This document shows, piece by piece, positions 62,184 to 64,000 of a stretch of DNA of 64,000 nucleotides. The DNA comes from an uncultured Blautia sp. GTDB lineage: Bacteria > Bacillota > Clostridia > Lachnospirales > Lachnospiraceae. Under the pieces are notes generated by a model, which saw only the letters and a list, made by a program, of their open reading frames with translations, searched no databases and was not told where the DNA came from. Location of the stretch: contig NZ_CALFLA010000004.1 of assembly GCF_937880195.1 (NCBI RefSeq), positions 21,134 to 85,133 on the forward strand, in the 5' to 3' direction. Within the stretch, counting starts at the first letter, position 1. Each line of letters begins with the position of its first letter. Position numbers and translations under genes: made by a program.

Positions 62184-62723
62184 ATGTCACGTATCGGCAG
62201 ACTTCCGGTAGCTATTCCTGCAGGCGTTGAAGTAAACGTTGCAGCAGGCAATGTAGTAACCGTTAAAGGGCCAAAAGGAACACTTGAAAGAGCGCTTCCG
62301 ACAGAAATGGAAATCAAGGTTGAAGATGGTCATGTAGTTGTTACAAGACCAAACGATCTTAAGAAAATGAAAGCTTTGCACGGTTTAACAAGAAGCCTTA
62401 TCCACAACATGGTTGTTGGTGTAAGCGAAGGCTACACAAAAGAGCTTGAGGTAAACGGTGTAGGTTATAGAGCTCAGAAGCAGGGCAAGAAACTTGTGCT
62501 TTCTCTTGGATATTCTCACCCGGTAGAGATGGAAGATCCGGAAGGAATCGAATCTAAGGTTGATGGAAACAAGATCATTGTTTCCGGTATCAGCAAAGAA
62601 AAAGTTGGTCAGTTCGCAGCAGAAATCAGAGATAAGAGAAGACCTGAGCCATATAAGGGCAAGGGAATCAAATATGCTGATGAAGTAATCAGACGTAAAG
62701 TCGGCAAGACCGGTAAGAAATAA
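62184..62723 (+). CDS. rplF: 50S ribosomal protein L6
   Basis: 179 residues. [17 protein letters not shown] start and the C-terminal [21 protein letters not shown] signature. L6 lies near the factor-binding site. AAGGAGG precedes the ATG after the long spacer. Confidence 0.98.
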   Translation: MSRIGRLPVAIPAGVEVNVAAGNVVTVKGPKGTLERALPTEMEIKVEDGHVVVTRPNDLKKMKALHGLTRSLIHNMVVGVSEGYTKELEVNGVGYRAQKQGKKLVLSLGYSHPVEMEDPEGIESKVDGNKIIVSGISKEKVGQFAAEIRDKRRPEPYKGKGIKYADEVIRRKVGKTGKK

Positions 62724-62740
62724 ATAAGGAGAGTGAGAAC

Positions 62741-63109
62741 ATGATTAAGAAAGCATCCAGAGCGGAAATTCGTGAAAAGAAACATAGAAGACTCCGTCAT
62801 CATCTGAATGGAACAGCTACCACTCCAAGACTGGCAGTATTCCGTTCCAATAAGCACATTTACGCACAGATCATTGATGACAGCGTGGGCAAAACTTTAG
62901 TATCAGCTTCTACTCTTCAGAAAGATGTAAAAGCAGAGCTTGAGCATACAGACGATGTAAAAGCTGCAGCATATCTTGGAACTGTAATCGGTAAGAAAGC
63001 AGTGGAAGCAGGTATCGAGAGCGTAGTTTTCGATAGAGGAGGCTACATCTACCACGGTAAAATAAAAGCATTAGCAGACGCAGCAAGAGAAGCTGGACTG
63101 AAATTCTAA
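62741..63109 (+). CDS. rplR: 50S ribosomal protein L18
   Basis: 122 residues. [25 protein letters not shown] and [24 protein letters not shown]. Binds 5S rRNA together with L5. Confidence 0.98.
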   Translation: MIKKASRAEIREKKHRRLRHHLNGTATTPRLAVFRSNKHIYAQIIDDSVGKTLVSASTLQKDVKAELEHTDDVKAAAYLGTVIGKKAVEAGIESVVFDRGGYIYHGKIKALADAAREAGLKF

Positions 63110-63127
63110 AAGGGAGGAAAAAGACAC

Positions 63128-63637
63128 ATGAAACATAATCTTATTGATGCTAGTCAGTTAGAATTAGAAGATAAAGTAGTGTCAATCAAACGTGTTACCA
63201 AGGTTGTTAAAGGTGGCCGTAACTTCCGTTTCACAGCTTTGGTTGTTGTAGGTGACGGCAACGGACATGTTGGTGCAGGTTTAGGAAAGGCGGCTGAAAT
63301 TCCGGAAGCGATCCGCAAAGGAAAAGAAGACGCTATGAAAAAACTGGTAACAGTTGCAAGGGATGAGAATGGTTCCATTACACATGACTTTATCGGAAAA
63401 TTTGGAAGCGCTGAGATGCTTCTGAAACGCGCCCCGGAAGGTACTGGTGTAATCGCCGGAGGTCCGGCTCGTGCTGTAATCGAGCTTGCAGGTATCAAAA
63501 ACATCCGTACAAAATGTATGGGCTCCAGAAATAAACAGAATGTTGTCCTGGCTACAATCGAGGGATTAAGCCAGCTTAAGACTCCGGAAGAAGTTGCAAA
63601 ACTTCGTGGAAAATCTGTAGATGAGATTCTGGCATAA
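63128..63637 (+). CDS. rpsE: 30S ribosomal protein S5
   Basis: 169 residues. [35 protein letters not shown] and a C-terminal [10 protein letters not shown]5 contributes to decoding accuracy. GGGAGGAAA lies upstream. Confidence 0.98.
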   Translation: MKHNLIDASQLELEDKVVSIKRVTKVVKGGRNFRFTALVVVGDGNGHVGAGLGKAAEIPEAIRKGKEDAMKKLVTVARDENGSITHDFIGKFGSAEMLLKRAPEGTGVIAGGPARAVIELAGIKNIRTKCMGSRNKQNVVLATIEGLSQLKTPEEVAKLRGKSVDEILA

Positions 63638-63651
63638 GGAGGAAACGAAAA

Positions 63652-63831
63652 ATGGCAGATACAATTAAGGTTACATTAGTAAAGTCTCCAATCGGTGCAG
63701 TTCCGAAACACAAAAAGACTGTAGTTGCAATGGGACTTACAAAAATGCACAAGACAGTTGAAATGCCTGATAATGCAGCTACAAGAGGCATGATCAAGCA
63801 GGTTCAGCACCTTGTAAAAGTAGAAGAGTAA
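63652..63831 (+). CDS. rpmD: 50S ribosomal protein L30
   Basis: 59 residues, the usual short length. MADTIKVTLVKSPIGAVPKH, LGLTK-like MGLTKMHKTVEMPD and TRGMIKQVQHLVKVEE are typical. AAGGAGG precedes the ATG at 63652; the gene lies 14 bp after rpsE. Confidence 0.97.
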   Translation: MADTIKVTLVKSPIGAVPKHKKTVVAMGLTKMHKTVEMPDNAATRGMIKQVQHLVKVEE

Positions 63832-63869
63832 TTCGAGATAGTCAAGATAAATAAAAGGAGGTGCCAAAC

Positions 63870-64000
63870 ATGGATTTATCAAACCTTAGACCTGCAGAGG
63901 GTTCCAAGCACAGCGATAATTTCAGAAGAGGCCGTGGACATGGTTCCGGAAACGGAAAGACAGCCGGAAAAGGACATAAAGGACAGTTAGCACGTTCCGG
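63870..64000 (+). CDS. rplO: 50S ribosomal protein L15 (3' end outside window)
   Basis: Only the first 43 codons are present, cut by the window end. [14 protein letters not shown] and the glycine-rich [20 protein letters not shown] identify L15. AAAGGAGG lies just upstream. Confidence 0.97.
   Translation, partial: MDLSNLRPAEGSKHSDNFRRGRGHGSGNGKTAGKGHKGQLARS

Noticed and set aside
1..64000. tRNA, rRNA, prophage, integrase or transposase genes
   Set aside because: None recognised on either strand by reading; the only mobile-like traces are the palindrome at 54226-54276 and the truncated genes near 28386.

Overview
The window reads as a chromosomal piece of a spore-forming, Gram-positive gut-type clostridium, most likely family Lachnospiraceae. 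The basis is purine-rich Shine-Dalgarno sequences (mostly AGGAGG) before nearly every gene, a sigma-F (spoIIA) operon and a spoVA operon, sortase-anchored surface proteins with no outer-membrane genes, a T-box in front of valS, and gene families common in gut clostridia. The species cannot be fixed from the sequence alone. No tRNA, rRNA, CRISPR array, prophage or complete insertion sequence was seen.

Layout. 1-6.4 kb: a sugar ABC importer (two solute-binding proteins, the first cut by the window edge, then two permeases) with a Gfo/Idh/MocA oxidoreductase and a GNAT-like protein. 6.5-12.4 kb: a small alarmone synthetase, an ABC-F ATPase, an unrecognised membrane protein and a convergent glycogen branching enzyme. 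12.5-20.5 kb: a TetR regulator, then a pilus island whose gene order matches the streptococcal FCT pilus locus gene for gene: divergent RofA/Mga-type regulator, thioester tip adhesin, signal-peptidase-like SipA, major pilin, class B sortase, minor pilin. 20.6-24.3 kb: a TetM-type ribosomal GTPase fused to a complete Rae1/YacP nuclease domain, then a PfkB kinase. 24.3-28.1 kb: a selenium/sulfur trafficking module (LysR, cysteine-desulfurase-like, YedE, YedF, DUF3343). 28.1-35.2 kb: two decayed genes truncated at a common junction, two acetyltransferases, and a MacB/FtsX-type exporter with a very long coiled coil. 35.2-43.3 kb: T-box and valS, an LtaS-like enzyme, folC, a 51-residue ORF and a zinc-ribbon/TPR protein. 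43.4-47.9 kb: spoIIAA-spoIIAB-sigF facing a permuted spoVA operon. 48-51.9 kb: tcdA, murB, rapZ, whiA and a Crh-like HPr. 51.9-54.2 kb: a PAP2 phosphatase and a signal-peptidase-like membrane protein. 54.2-64 kb: the S10-spc ribosomal protein operon from rpsJ into rplO, with a long structured leader.

Most notable. The TetM-like/Rae1 fusion couples a factor that should enter the ribosomal A site with a nuclease known to cut mRNA there. The pilus island carries a run of nine G exactly where the regulator's Shine-Dalgarno should be, a signal-peptidase relative lacking both catalytic residues, and a minor pilin lacking two of three isopeptide residues. Two unrelated genes (the fusion and folC) share one architecture: a promoter inside a long interrupted palindrome whose 3' arm covers the ribosome-binding site. 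The S10 operon has a long multi-stem leader and spacers with interleaved complementarity that could be undescribed ribosomal-protein regulatory RNAs. All functional statements rest on motif reading by eye; no database search was run.
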